Assembly: GCF_000204055.1 (NCBI RefSeq)
Contig: NW_006768773.1
Coordinates: forward strand, 1,518,184 to 1,582,183
From: Melampsora larici-populina 98AG31
Taxonomy: Eukaryota; Basidiomycota; Pucciniomycetes; Pucciniales; Melampsoraceae
Direction: 5' to 3'
DNA: 64,000 bases
The notes below the pieces were generated by a model. The model did not search any database, was not told the DNA's origin, and worked only from the letters and a program-made list of their open reading frames with translations. Positions within the stretch are counted from its first letter, which is position 1. The number at the start of each line of letters is the position of its first letter. A program made the position numbers and the translations under genes. Below, in pieces: positions 1 to 10,052 of the stretch.

Positions 1-82
1 GATCTGTCCGAGGATTTGCATCCGACGATACCTCGGATCTCCCGATCCGAGGCATCTATGTTGGTGGTGCCCTTGCCCTAAG
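1..82 (-). repeat. Terminal part of an inverted-repeat element
   Basis: Bases 1-60 are the reverse complement of about 10791-10850 with only a handful of mismatches, and the match continues to about base 82 against 10762-10790 (shared GGCGGTGCCC-like block). It is therefore one arm of a second copy of the CCTCGGAT-rich palindromic element at 10776-10988, cut by the window edge. The rest of the copy would lie to the left of base 1. Confidence 0.7.
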
Positions 83-240
83 GGTCCGCCACCGCGACTT
101 CGAATCAAATGTCATTCAGGCGGGCTAGGCCCCAAAAGCTCAGAATCGGGGCGGATAAACATGACTCTTCTGACTCTGAGGGCTTGAGCTCATCACCAAC
201 GCAATAGTAACTTTGAAGAACACATCAGTCTGCTTTTACC

Positions 241-603
241 ATGAGCAACTGTCAAGACACTACCGAGAATCACGATACACAGTCATTGCAAAGACCAAAT
301 CAACATCACGATACTTTGAATGGCTCGATCCTAGAATCTCACAATGGACGGATTGATCAAATATCGTCCTCATTTGATCTTCAAGACGAGGCGATATCCA
401 CCACTTCCTCAGCAGACGGGAACATTCCATCGATTCTTGCTGATTTAAATAGGGCACAGGATTTAGCCGATTCGATCGATTCACGGCTCGATAGTATATT
501 AAGCCAACTTGGGGATATCACGGCTGAGCTAGAGCAAAATTTATCCGGTCACAATAACACAAAAACATCTGAAGGTAGTCAAGACATATCAAAACCCACT
601 TGA
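241..603 (+). CDS. Hypothetical protein with a C-terminal coiled-coil segment
   Basis: A 120-residue open frame from ATG. The first half is polar and rich in Asn, Asp, Gln, His and Ser (low complexity). Residues about 66-100 (LADLNRAQDL through ITAELEQ) have heptad-like Leu/Ile spacing and look like a short amphipathic helix. A short spliced extension is possible, since GTAGTC near 574 and TTTTCAG near 612 could bound a 40-base intron. The helix is faintly like the C-terminal helical region of Nup62/Nsp1 nucleoporins, but the match is too weak to name. No neighbours suggest a role. It may be a genuine small gene or a fragment. Confidence 0.35.
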   Translation: MSNCQDTTENHDTQSLQRPNQHHDTLNGSILESHNGRIDQISSSFDLQDEAISTTSSADGNIPSILADLNRAQDLADSIDSRLDSILSQLGDITAELEQNLSGHNNTKTSEGSQDISKPT

Positions 604-1360
604 AATTTTTCAGAACAAGATCAGCTTAGTGCATTAGACAGTAATTGTGATCAATCGAACGCTGGTTGTACTTATTGGTTGCTATCATGCTCAAGTCTCC
701 TCAGGTCCTTAGATCATCCCGTCAAATCAGATCATCAGCAGACTAAGAAATTTCTATCGATACGTGTGTAATTCGGGCCATGCTGGGCAACCCATGTGGA
801 CCTCAATCCGGAGAGGAGATTCGATGTGGTTGCTCTATTGAAGGACATAATATGTAACAGATGACCCGAGCTCAAGCGAGTCCATTGTTCTAGTAACGCC
901 AACCCGCAGAGAGAGCCTGGTGGGTCATACCAAGAGAGTATGCGGAGTTTTGGTGTGAGGGTAGTCGGGTCTTTGATGTCTATGCCCAGGAATCTCGGAG
1001 TTGCTTGGTTAGATTGTAAGGAATGACAATTTAATTAATTTTGAGCACTACCTTTGGTCTCTCTTCCCAGTTGGTAGGGTTATATTTGGAGGCTGAAATG
1101 TGCTACCAGGCTGTTTGTGGATCAAACCAAGGTTCTTGAAGAGCTAATACCAAGTATTGGGTTTTAATGAGGACTTCTTGTGTGATGTCATGATGTGGGA
1201 TTCTTGGCAATTTTTATGTAGTATGGAGAAATGTTCAAGGAAAAGGAATGTTGATACATTGTTGGCCAAGAGCTGGGATTCTTCTCTGAGTTGTTGAGTG
1301 GAAGGTGGGGGGGGCTGATTTGTATTATGACTCATCAGGGTTGTGTTCTTGAACAATGAT
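604..1360. other. Spacer without recognised feature
   Basis: No long open frame, inverted repeat or RNA gene is visible here. It separates the small plus-strand frame from the decayed minus-strand gene. Confidence 0.4.
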
Positions 1361-2748
1361 TCAAAATTTGGTCTTGCAGAGAGGGCAAGTCATACTTTTT
1401 GGGGAGTGATTATACTTTGGAAGGAACCTGTCAGATCTCTCAATTGACTCTTGGTCATCAAATTTAACACATCTAGTGCATACTTGACTAACATCATTGT
1501 CGGCACAGGGTTTGGTGTTGTGAGGGTCACCACAGTCGTGCAATGAGCACCAGCATTGCATGAGGAGTGGGTGTGGTATAAATCTAGACAGTTAAAACAC
1601 ATTGTAGGTCCTTGGGATCAGATGCACATATTGTGTACTTTTTATCCCACCACAGCCAGCATATAATCTACCTCTTTATATTCTTTGAGCTAGTTCTCTA
1701 TCAAATAAATTCATAACAATGGTACTATGTTGTTTGCCAGTATATTTAGGATTATTGAGCCATCATACCAACTGAAACATTTATCTAGCAATGTTGTTTT
1801 GTTTGCTTAGTCTGAAAGGGAAGTTTGTGTCTTTGACATCAATGCTGGCTGAAACAAAGTTGAACAGGATGGTGTATCTGGTTTGTTTGTTGTGAAATCA
1901 GTGGTGCTAGTTTGTTCCAGCAATGTTTGTTTTCCAGGAGCCAATTCTTCAGTCTATTGTCCAAATTCATGAGTATGTTGCCCAATCTTAGGATGTTTGC
2001 ACTACATATTTTGACTATTTGATCACCCACTTTTGTGTTTATTGAGAGGAGAGCAGCATTGGCATTTTGAATGATCTCTGTTTTTGTCATACCATTGAAA
2101 GGTTCTTTGTTTAGGATACTGTGGATGACAAGGGTCACTGCTTTCAATTTGTTTATTTCAGCATTCTTGAATGGCGGTTTTGGAGCTATATGAGTAGACA
2201 GGCATTGAGTCAATTTGGGATTTGGGATGGTATAGGCTTGAGGTTTGGCCAGTAGCAGGTGGTTTAAAATTGGTAGAAACAAGTCCATTTCTTGGCACAC
2301 TCACCTTCAAGGCTGTGGATGTCTTTGCAAAGGTCCTTGATTGTTTCAATGAAAACCAACATCATTGGTGGGATACAAAGTTAAAACTGGAATTTTTTTC
2401 CCAGTTTCCCAGTTTTTGTTTTTGGCTGTGTTTGGAACTTTCTCATGTTCTCCCAGTTTCCCAGTTTGCGTTTTTGGCTGTATTTGGGAAACTGGGAAAC
2501 TGGCAAAAACTCCCAGTTTTAACTTTGTATCCCCTAATTGTGATGACACTTTGAAGTGGGGTATTGTTTGAGGTAGACTGGTTCTTGACTAGCAAGGTTG
2601 GTACATGTGCCATAGCATCCAAATCAATTCCGGTACAATTTGGGTTAAGATTTTTCCAGGGAAATTGAAGGCCTGTGTGACAAATCTCTCCAGCCCGCAA
2701 AATTGGGCCACCACTGGCAAGTTCACATGATTTGATAACATTTTGCAT
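1361..2748 (-). pseudogene. Decayed multi-exon gene with a zinc-knuckle motif
   Basis: Several protein-like minus-strand segments follow one another. About 2560-2748 reads ELASGGPILRAGEICH and FPWKNLNPNCTGIDLDAM; 2300-2369 reads MMLVFIETIKDLCKDIHSLE; 1839-2300 is a helical, Leu/Lys/Asn-rich block; 1390-1602 holds a CX2CX4HX4C zinc knuckle (CFNCLDLYHTHSSC), followed in another frame by further Cys pairs (CTRC, CPLC). Candidate introns with GT..AG ends separate the pieces. A 164 bp palindromic element (2370-2533) interrupts the coding stretch between the first two pieces. I do not recognise the family. A zinc knuckle suggests nucleic-acid binding, as in retroelement Gag or transposon proteins, but that is inference. 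Confidence 0.35.
2370..2533. mobile_element. Palindromic MITE-like insertion
   Basis: The element starts GGGATACAAAGTTAAAACTGG and ends with its reverse complement (CCAGTTTTAACTTTGTATCCC). Between the arms are several CCCAGTTTCCCAGTTT units on both strands, so the arms extend inward with imperfect pairing. No coding capacity. A clear target duplication is not seen. It splits the minus-strand coding fragment around it. Confidence 0.75.
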
Positions 2749-2907
2749 GTATTTGAAAATGACTGTGTGTCACACTCCTCAAATCATCCACACCATCTGA
2801 TACTCAGTCTGAGGCAGGGTGCTCTTTTAGAAAACACTAGGCTCACTAGATGGGATAAAGGTAAGGCTTGTAATGAATTTCACTTCTTTATTTCAACTAA
2901 TGTAGTA

Positions 2908-3119
2908 CAGCCATTCCGATATTTCTTGTTGCTCTGTTTTGAAAAAGAAAAAGAAAAACTTGGTTAAACATAAGTGCTTACTTGATAAAACTTTGAAATT
3001 GGCTGTAATTCAAGGAAATACAACCAACTTTCAGATTTTAGCTGGTTAAAACTCAGGTTTCAAGCTCATAAACTTTTTCTTTTCAAAAATGTGAGCAACA
3101 AGAAATATTGGAATGGCTG
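2908..3119. mobile_element. Tc1/mariner-type MITE (212 bp)
   Basis: The left end CAGCCATTCCGATATTTCTT and the right end (reverse complement CAGCCATTCCAATATTTCTT) continue into TGTTGCTC on both sides, giving arms of about 50 bp with an imperfect A-rich part. TA dinucleotides flank both ends (2906-2907, 3120-3121), as expected for the Tc1/mariner superfamily. No open frame inside, so it is non-autonomous. Confidence 0.75.
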
Positions 3120-3492
3120 TACTTACAATCTGAAATGAAGAAAGGAAAGAGAGTAAACAAACTAGCAGTCTGTTTGGATAACTCCAGACAGACTAAAGTT
3201 AGGTGACTCCTTAAAAAGAGGTTTTAAATTATAATCATTAAAAATAATAATTGATGGAAGCTGGATCCAAGGCTTGCCTTCAACCTTAAAGTTTGACAAG
3301 TTGAAGAGTGATATAGAGGTCAATAGCCTGGTGTTGTTCTTAAAGTCACCAATTTAAGATGTTTTTACTTGGGGTGAGTAGAGGATACAGAAGGAAGGGA
3401 TATTACTTACTTCTAGTCAGAAAACTCTTTCAAGTAAAAGAAGTGAACCACTAGTCTTATATTTATAAAACTTTTGATTATATACTTCAGTA

Positions 3493-3668
3493 CAGTCAAA
3501 CCCGCGCAAATGCATACCCGCGCAGGTGCATAACCCGTGATAATGCATAGAAAAAATCTAGAATCTTGATGCTTTTTACTGCCAAATTTGACAACAGAAA
3601 TGCATAACCCGTCAAAATGCATAGCAAAAGTCTTCCACCCAAATTATGCGTTTGCGCGGGTTTGACTG
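3493..3668. mobile_element. pogo/Fot1-like MITE (176 bp)
   Basis: The ends are CAGTCAAACCCGCGCAAATG and its near-perfect reverse complement (CGTTTGCGCGGGTTTGACTG), flanked by TA on both sides (3491-3492, 3669-3670). The CAGTCAAACCC terminus is characteristic of Tc1/mariner-pogo-type elements. Inside, the unit AATGCATAACCCGT recurs several times on both strands. It is non-coding and presumably mobilised by a transposase elsewhere. Confidence 0.8.
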
Positions 3669-3736
3669 TATAAGTTTAAAGTGGATCTTCAAAAGTATTG
3701 TGTAATAAAAGCTTGGGGGATATCTCTGAAGGCTGA

Positions 3737-4165
3737 GAGGGTTTATATAGGACCCCAGAATTCTCCTATAAAGGGCAGTCACAAACAAAGTTCTTTTTGA
3801 ACTCTCTTGGGGCTTTACACCATGAGTTTACACATACCTCATTGGGTTTTCAGTGCACTCATTGCCCTCCTCTCATCTGTTTGAGAATTGCTAAACACCA
3901 GTTTTTAAGACACTTTGACTACTTGAAACTAGCTCATCAATGCTGAGGAGCAGCTAGTGGCTCACCAAAGTACCCCTTAAGTGTTTTCCTAATTGATTCT
4001 TGCTTTGAATCAAGTTGTCTGAAGATTGTAGATGTCATTTGATAGTTTCCTGGGATTCTGGGTTATGATAGGAAATCAGGGCCCCAAGAGAGCTCAAAAA
4101 ACTTTTTTTGTGACTACCCTTTAAAGGGGCATCCCAGGGTCCTGTTCATATACCCTCCTCTCTAA
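3737..4165. mobile_element. Inverted-repeat element (about 430 bp)
   Basis: The stretch at 3737-3830 (GGGTTTATATAGGACCC through CTCTCTTGGGGC) is matched by the reverse complement of 4077-4165 with scattered mismatches and small gaps, so arms of about 85 bp flank a 250 bp unique middle. The middle has no open frame of note. Target duplication is not evident. Likely an old non-autonomous DNA transposon. Confidence 0.6.
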
Positions 4166-4463
4166 ACCTAACTGCAGTGATGTTTGTTTCTATCACTACA
4201 ACAGTTTAGGGATTATTATTTGTTAGTATTTATTATTATTGTTTGTACTTAATTACATACAGTAATTTTAAGTACTTGTTATGTACTATAAGCATATCAA
4301 CTCTTGACACTGACTTAAGAGGTGTGTTACATTTTCTCAAAAGCTTGCCCGGATCAACCACAGATAAGAGACAAGCAAGGTCAAATTTGGCCGCAGCCTG
4401 ATGCAAAGCCGCTGCACAGCACATCAAAATCCAAAATTTGTCCAAACACAAATTTTCAAATAC

Positions 4464-4725
4464 ATTGACTCACTGTGAACATCATTCAACTTCCCCACAT
4501 TGGAAGAGGAAAATGATTAATAGTACAGTTTGTCATAAAAAGATCCAATACCGCTCACCTGAGCCTCAACACCCACACTACATATGTGCAGTACGCTAAG
4601 TACATAGTTTCTATCATGTACATACAGGTCTGCTCAGTTTTTTGCCCATCAGAATATATAAATCACATGTTATACCACATGTAACTTTTTTGACTTGGAA
4701 AAAATTGTCCCAAGAATTCACTACA
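4464..4725. repeat. Left arm of an outer fold-back repeat
   Basis: This stretch is similar, in inverted orientation, to 9782-10052. Shared blocks in the same order are TCACTG-AACAT, CAACTTCCCC, CACCCACACTACATATG, TATCATGTACATACAG, CTGCTCAGTT, TAACTTTTTT and CTACATACACTG. Identity is moderate, so the arms are old. The Tc1-like transposon is inserted at the inner end of this arm. Confidence 0.6.
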
Positions 4726-4727
4726 TA

Positions 4728-4819
4728 CACTGTTCAAGAAATTCGTGTCATGGTGGCACAAATTTCAAACGATTTCCCCCCCAAATACAGCCGCTGCGGA
4801 CCGCAGCCCAGCTGTAATG
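4728..4819 (+). repeat. Left terminal inverted repeat of the Tc1-like element
   Basis: Pairs with 9588-9677. It begins CACTGTTCAAGAAATTCG and ends in the GC-rich block GCGGACCGCAGCCCAGC, itself palindromic around CGGACCG. The right end carries GCAGCTGT-type spacing where this end has a one-base gap. Confidence 0.85.
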
Positions 4820-5411
4820 GACACGGGATTTGGATATCCGAGCACTTCGGAATTGGCATCCTGTACCGGGCTACGGGGTTGTTTGGCGATGTTTGGGCGA
4901 GCAGTTCAATCACCCATCCAACCGCGAACCCTCACCAGCATATCAAATCAGATATCAACCTCAAGAGTCAAGACCAAACAATCTAACACCGGTCGGCCTG
5001 CAATTGTTTGGTCCTCCATACAATTGCAAAGCTCCACATCGAGCTAGCTTCCATACCGAATGCCTTTCCCCCCCACAGGACAATTCATCCACTAACCTCA
5101 CCGGCCAGCCTCCGTATCTATTCGATTTCCTTCCATATCGATTCGATTTCCTCGTCGTTTTCCTCAACCACAACCTGGCCAGATGGCGTACTCGGATAAA
5201 ATGACGGCCTACCACTCATCCTTTCCCTCCCTCGCACTCGAGTTTCCTCTTTCCAGAAACAAGCAGTTCACCAACTTATCCATCAATATCTCTGTCTTGC
5301 ATTCTCGTGCTATGGTCAACAGAAAGCTGTCGAATATTCCTCTGTACGTCCTATCTTTTCTGGTCTCTTTTCATATCTTTGATCTTTTCTGGTCTCTTTT
5401 CATATCTTCGA

Positions 5412-7498
5412 ATGGCTTCTCCTGATTTTTCTTCGAACATTGACTCCCATAGGCCGTCTGATGGCAGATTCGAGACTACATCTCGGGCCATTCGCACTCG
5501 CAGCTACCAAGCAATGATAGCCCAAAGCAATGGTAGCAATTTGTAAGTTTATTTCTGCCTCTGACCGTTGATTCAATACTGACTGTTGGACTCATGTGGT
5601 AGGTCACCTTTGCAAGCGTCGACCCTGCGCTTAAGCCCAATTGCGTCACCTGTCAAGGGTTTTGATCACCAGACTCCGTCGATTCCCTTTGTGAACCGTG
5701 CCTCTGCTCCCCCAACCCAGTCACAGCTGTCTTCGGCTTCTTCGGTGAACCCACACATCAACCCGTTGATCTATTCGTCTGTGGGAACTTCGTCCTTTTC
5801 CATCTCGGATTCACCTACCTCTATCTCGGCCTTCCTGGGTACTAGTACCCACACCAGTCTGAACAAACGGCCCGCAACTGAACTCGACGTCATTGAAAAT
5901 GACGAGGATGGTAAGTCCCATGACTTCTGTTATTCTTTTTGCCCTTTGATATCAAAGGGTGACTTTCTTGTCCGGTGTTGCTGACCATACAAAATAGATC
6001 TTCCACTGGATGTGTTTGATGCGCCAGGTCAACCCAACGTTAACGAAGATGAGGATGAAAGCGATCCTGATGACTCACCCCCTGCCGATTTGCCCGCTGA
6101 ACAAGAACGATCATTCCAAGTTACTTTCAATATTTGGCAACTTATAGTTCCTGAAACGCCTGTCAAGCGTAAGAAGACTACCGCTACATCTCGAGCTACG
6201 AAGCCAGTCAAGACCCCGGTTCCCAAGTACCAAAATATCAACCCGAAGGTCCCCACTAAGCTCACGATTATCAGCCCAACTACCATTTCTTTTGTCCTTT
6301 TCAAGCACCAGCTCTTCAAATCCTGCGACAAGAAGCACTCCTGGGTATCCAAGGCCCTTAAGAAGGAATGGTTTGAAAAGACCATCGACATTCAGGGATT
6401 TATCAATGCGACTCGCCAACATAAGGCCCAGAAGATGCTTGTTGACGATCAAGCCTCTCTATATGAATTCATGACTCATGCTCAGCTTGTTCCCGCTTCA
6501 ACGCCAATGGGCTTCAAAATACACCACGAGAACCCCAAGGTAACTTCCAACGCTAGTCGTATGATGGCCAAATTACGTAAAGCCAATGCCCCGGTGGCCT
6601 CATCCGAGGACAATCCGTTATCGGAGCGCTCTGTTGGTGTAAGTCATCACTCCGTTTCTTTCCGCACTTCACCTCTCCTTTTTTCCGAATCAATAGGTTT
6701 TGGCTTATATAATGATTTTACGTTCCAGTCTGTCATTTTAAGCGAGGGGGAACGTAAAAACAATCTGTTGTTGTCCCGCTTTGAAAAGGATTTCAAAGCG
6801 GGTGAAAACGTCACCTTCGTTTTGAATCCGAAGGACCCTGGGCAATGCATGTTGCTTAACCACGCCCGAATTCGTACCTGGGCTAATGATTGGGTAGGTG
6901 CTCTCATCTCACTTCTTCAATCATCTCCCAGTCTGCTAATTCACATGACTTCACACCTTTGTAGGCTGATGGGGTCCTTGGTGTCGATGAGGTGACCCCT
7001 CCAACCAAACGACCGGGGTTTACCTGGTTTGATGTGGCCGACTACCAGAAACAGAAGGCCCTGTTCCTTGGTATGACGACTCCAAAACCAACCAACACCT
7101 CGGCTGCCAACCCTGCCAACGGGACAGTCGTTCACCATAATTATTACGGACAACCTTTTGGCCCGGCTGGAATGCCAACGCCTACTCCGGCGTTTCCCGT
7201 TGGTGGACCCCCGATGACCAACGCATACCCTTCTCCACTCGCAATGCCAGCTGATCGATTATCGCCGCCGCCTCACATCCCACCCTTTGAGGAGTTCCTC
7301 ACCTTTGCGGGTATCACTCAAGAGATGAAGAAGACTCGAGATATCTTAGTTGAGGAGGGTATCAATGACTTTCATTGCTTGTTGGACCGCCAAACTTATA
7401 CGTTTGCTAATTTTCGTAGCATGGGAATTCCTTTTGCTCACGCTGACGATTTGTACAAGGCCATTCCCAAATTTAACCATCATCTGAAATCACTTTGA
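5412..7498 (+). CDS. Accessory protein of the Tc1-like element
   Basis: Start chosen at the ATG opening MASPDFSSNIDSHRPSDG. Exons join across GT..AG introns near 5543-5602, 5911-5998, 6639-6729, 6894-6964. The protein is about 520 residues: a Ser/Thr/Pro-rich N-terminus, an acidic stretch (NEDEDESDPDDSPP), a basic patch (PVKRKKTTATSRATKP) that could be a nuclear signal, a central mixed domain, a Pro/Asn-rich linker with PFGPAGMPTPTPAF, and a C-terminal helical domain (PFEEFLTFAGI to YKAIPKFNHH) that resembles a SAM-like fold. It lies inside the inverted repeats and runs towards the transposase, so it belongs to the transposon. A DNA-binding or targeting role is inference. The frame seems intact, unlike the transposase. 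Confidence 0.6.
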
Positions 7499-7576
7499 GC
7501 TTATGACTTCCATTGCTTTGTTCAATCACTTTGTGATCTCAAAAATTTTTGTTTTCTTTCCTGATGCCCTAATTCC

Positions 7577-7726
7577 CTTTGTGTTTGTGTTCATCTCTCT
7601 ATGCTCGAACTTATATTGTCAGCAATAGGCCACATAGGCGGTTCACTTTGTTTTAGGCGGTTCACTTTGTTTGCGAAATCTTTGTGTTTGTGTTCATCTC
7701 TGTAGGCTCGAACTTATATTGTCTAA
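7577..7726. repeat. Direct duplication about 103 bp apart
   Basis: TTTGTGTTTGTGTTCATCTC followed by T-TA-GCTCGAACTTATATTGTC occurs at about 7577-7620 and again at 7680-7723. Between them GGCGGTTCACTTTGTTT is itself doubled in tandem. It lies in the 3-prime flank of the accessory gene. Confidence 0.7.
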
Positions 7727-7857
7727 CTTCAGCTCTTGCTGTGGGTCCAACAACTCTTTGGAAATACACCTCTTGGCAAACACGAGACCTTTAGACAAGT
7801 CTACCTCGCGACATGATCCCAATGTGACCCGAAAAAATTTGTCTAAGTCCCTTCAAT

Positions 7858-8096
7858 TGAAAATGTTCAGCTCAGGTTCATTGAACCATAGCTGAACATT
7901 TTCCCACCCAAGTCTGAGGTTGACCGGTATCCAACCCACCTTGGAGAGTGTACCAAAGTGACCTTCTTAAGGTCACTTCAGTTGCAGGCTATGGGACCTT
8001 CTGTGACAGTCGTGTTTGACTTTTTGACAGAGGAAGGCCGTTTTTGTACGGGCCTTTGTCCAACTCACAAATCCAGAGCCGGTTGGCTCTGGATTT
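7858..8096. repeat. Cluster of perfect hairpins between convergent genes
   Basis: Three strong inverted repeats follow one another: GAAAATGTTCAGCT pairs with AGCTGAACATTTTC (about 7858-7902), AAGTGACCTT pairs with AAGGTCACTT (about 7955-7978), and AAATCCAGAGCC pairs with GGCTCTGGATTT (about 8068-8095). They sit between the ends of the two convergent genes of the Tc1-like element and might act in RNA 3-prime-end formation or in transposition. The role is inference. Confidence 0.6.
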
Positions 8097-8231
8097 CAAT
8101 ACTCTTGTGTCCTCAAATGAAATCATAAGTTCCATTGCAATTGACTAGCCGCTCAAATCTAATCATAACTTGTCATTTTGGGGACATTCAAGATTGTTAA
8201 AACTGGAGTACACAAATCAAAGGACCTGTTT

Positions 8232-9355
8232 TCATATCCAATACCCGCAAACTGAGTACAACTTATGCATGAGAGTATGAGTAAACAAGTCCCAAGTCCG
8301 ATCCAAGATCAAATCAATCTTGTCTTCAGCAGCCGTTCGGATGAGGCTTTGGCTGCGGCGGAAGTGCGATTTCAGCACACTGAAAGCCTTTTTGATAGGA
8401 TTCAGATCCGGCGAGTATGGTGGCAGGTACAGGATCCGAATGCCTCGTTCAGCTGCCAACTCTTCAATTCGGCCGCCATGGTGAATTCAGGCGTTGTCCA
8501 TCACCAGGACAGAATTGGCATTAGGGTACGAATTCATGACTGGGAACTGATTTGCCATTAGGGTACATCAATATCTGTACATATCGGAACTCTGAATGAC
8601 TCAAGAGATCAACTTACCAAACGATGCTTTAGAAACCCTTCAAAATCCAATCGATCATAGCTTCCCTCTTGGCAGGCCGCTGCCAGAACTCCACCACGGA
8701 ATATCGCCGGTAAGAGGGAAAAACGCTTACCACCGCGACTCCATGGAATTTGGGCAGTGCGTTGGCCTCGTGGGGCCCAGGCCTTTTCCCTGCGGAGGTA
8801 CCTCTCCTGGATGGCGCATTCATCTGATAGGATAAACAGTCAGCTTGACGTTTTTAAAAAAGATAAGAAACTTTGGAATAACATACCTAAGAAGACTAAC
8901 ATGTTGGGGTGCAAAGCACCTACCGCGTGTAAATACTGAGCACGCTTGGCGGGAGACTGGTTAGGGTGTACAGTCCTTGCTTTCTTGTGAGTCAGATTAA
9001 GGCGATCCTTGAGGTTGCTTGCCATCGTTTGTAAAGAGACCCATGTTCCGGTTCGCTGATAGACGGCGTGGCGATACTCGTCCAGGTATAGACCGGGATT
9101 GCCGTCGAGTAGCTCAATCATGAAATCACGATCTTTGTCGTTCAATCTGGTGTGTCGACCAAGACGCTCATAGTCATCCGGGTTCCGAATCACTGAATGG
9201 GTACGTCGATACAATGAGTGCCACCGAGAAATCGTGCGCGAGCTGACTGGCGACCTCAAGATGCGCTGGACTTGACCATTCGTCCTGCCTGCGCAGAGGT
9301 ACTGCACCGCCAGTACGTTGATACCCACATCATATCTCCCCGGTCTCACTCTCAT
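8232..9355 (-). pseudogene. Tc1/mariner-type DDE transposase, inactivated
   Basis: Start at the ATG on the minus strand at 9355 (MRVRPGRYDVGINVLAVQ). The N-terminal ~150 residues are a helix-turn-helix region typical of Tc1/IS630 transposases. After an intron (about 8838-8897) comes the first catalytic Asp in LDECAIQERYL; after a second intron the second Asp in VLVMDNA; then LPPYSPDLNPI. Thirty-four residues separate the second Asp from the position of the third acidic residue, so this is the DD34E layout. Two lesions are visible: a TGA (8487-8489) after MDNA, where family members have Arg, and AAA (8391-8393, Lys) in place of the catalytic Glu after LNPI. Both are explained by C-to-T change at a CpG. 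It ends the transposon on the right, facing the accessory gene. Confidence 0.85.
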
Positions 9356-9587
9356 GCCTACAAGGGAGATGTGAAATAGTCAGAAGAGCCGTAGTAAAGA
9401 GGAGAAAGGAGAAACGACAAACCTTCGGTGGAAAGTGCTGTGACGGATGGTCTGAGGTGAAAATTACCGGGTGGCGAGGAAAAATTTTTGACGTGGCAAA
9501 ATTTGATGGGTTGATGGTGCCTGAGACCTGTTTAAGAGGTTTCTCGGGGTACGGGATTGACCTATGCTCTGATCCGTGCCTGCTGTA

Positions 9588-9677
9588 CACGGCTGGGCTG
9601 CGGTCCGCAGCAGCTGTATTTGCGGGGGAAATCATTTGAAATTCGTGCCACCATGACACGAATTTCTTGATCAGCTG
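9588..9677 (-). repeat. Right terminal inverted repeat of the Tc1-like element
   Basis: Reverse complement of 4728-4819 with about ten differences. It ends CTTGATCAGCTG followed by TA. The transposase promoter must lie between this repeat and 9355. Confidence 0.85.
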
Positions 9678-9781
9678 TATAATTCTGTAGCTGCTCAGGC
9701 AATATTTTTGAAGCTATTTCTTAGTAACAGAAAGGGTATTACATGCAGTTGAGTTGATGAGATTACACCAAAACGTTGAGT

Positions 9782-10052
9782 CAGTGTATGTAGTCTATCT
9801 TTTGAATGCTTTTGTCAATCTGAAAAAAGTTACAGCATGTATTACATATGAATAACTCATCCTGCTGAGCAGATAACTGAGCAGAACTGTATGTACATGA
9901 TAACCACCAATTCACTGAGCCTGCTACGCATATGTAGTGTGGGTGTTATGGAACAGGTTGTGGAGTGATAGATCAATTTATGACAAATGATACTCCCAAT
10001 CATTTTTTCCTGCCCACTTGGGGAAGTTGATTAATGTTTGCAGTGACTTGAC
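9782..10052. repeat. Right arm of the outer fold-back repeat
   Basis: Inverted relative of 4464-4725 (see that entry). Removing the Tc1-like element would bring the two arms to within about 100 bases of each other, restoring a palindromic element of roughly 650 bp. Identity between arms is clearly lower than between the Tc1 terminal repeats, so the outer repeat is older. Confidence 0.6.

Larger units (their letters stand above)
4728..9677. mobile_element. Two-gene Tc1/mariner-like transposon (4.95 kb)
   Basis: Terminal inverted repeats of about 90 bp lie at 4728-4819 and 9588-9677. Both contain CAAGAAATTCGTGTCATGG followed by TGGCAC-AATTTCAAA-GATTTCCCCC-CAAATACAGC and GCTGCGGACCGCAGCCCAGC, at roughly 90 percent identity. 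TA flanks both ends (4726-4727, 9678-9679). Inside are a spliced plus-strand gene (5412-7498) and a DD34E-type transposase on the minus strand (9355-8232), in convergent orientation. At nearly 5 kb it is much larger than a typical one-gene Tc1 element. The transposase is inactivated (see its entry), so this copy cannot move by itself. Confidence 0.85.

Noticed and set aside
241..603. Naming the small frame as nucleoporin Nup62/Nsp1
   Set aside because: Only a short helix is reminiscent of that family; there is no FG region and the fragment is too short.
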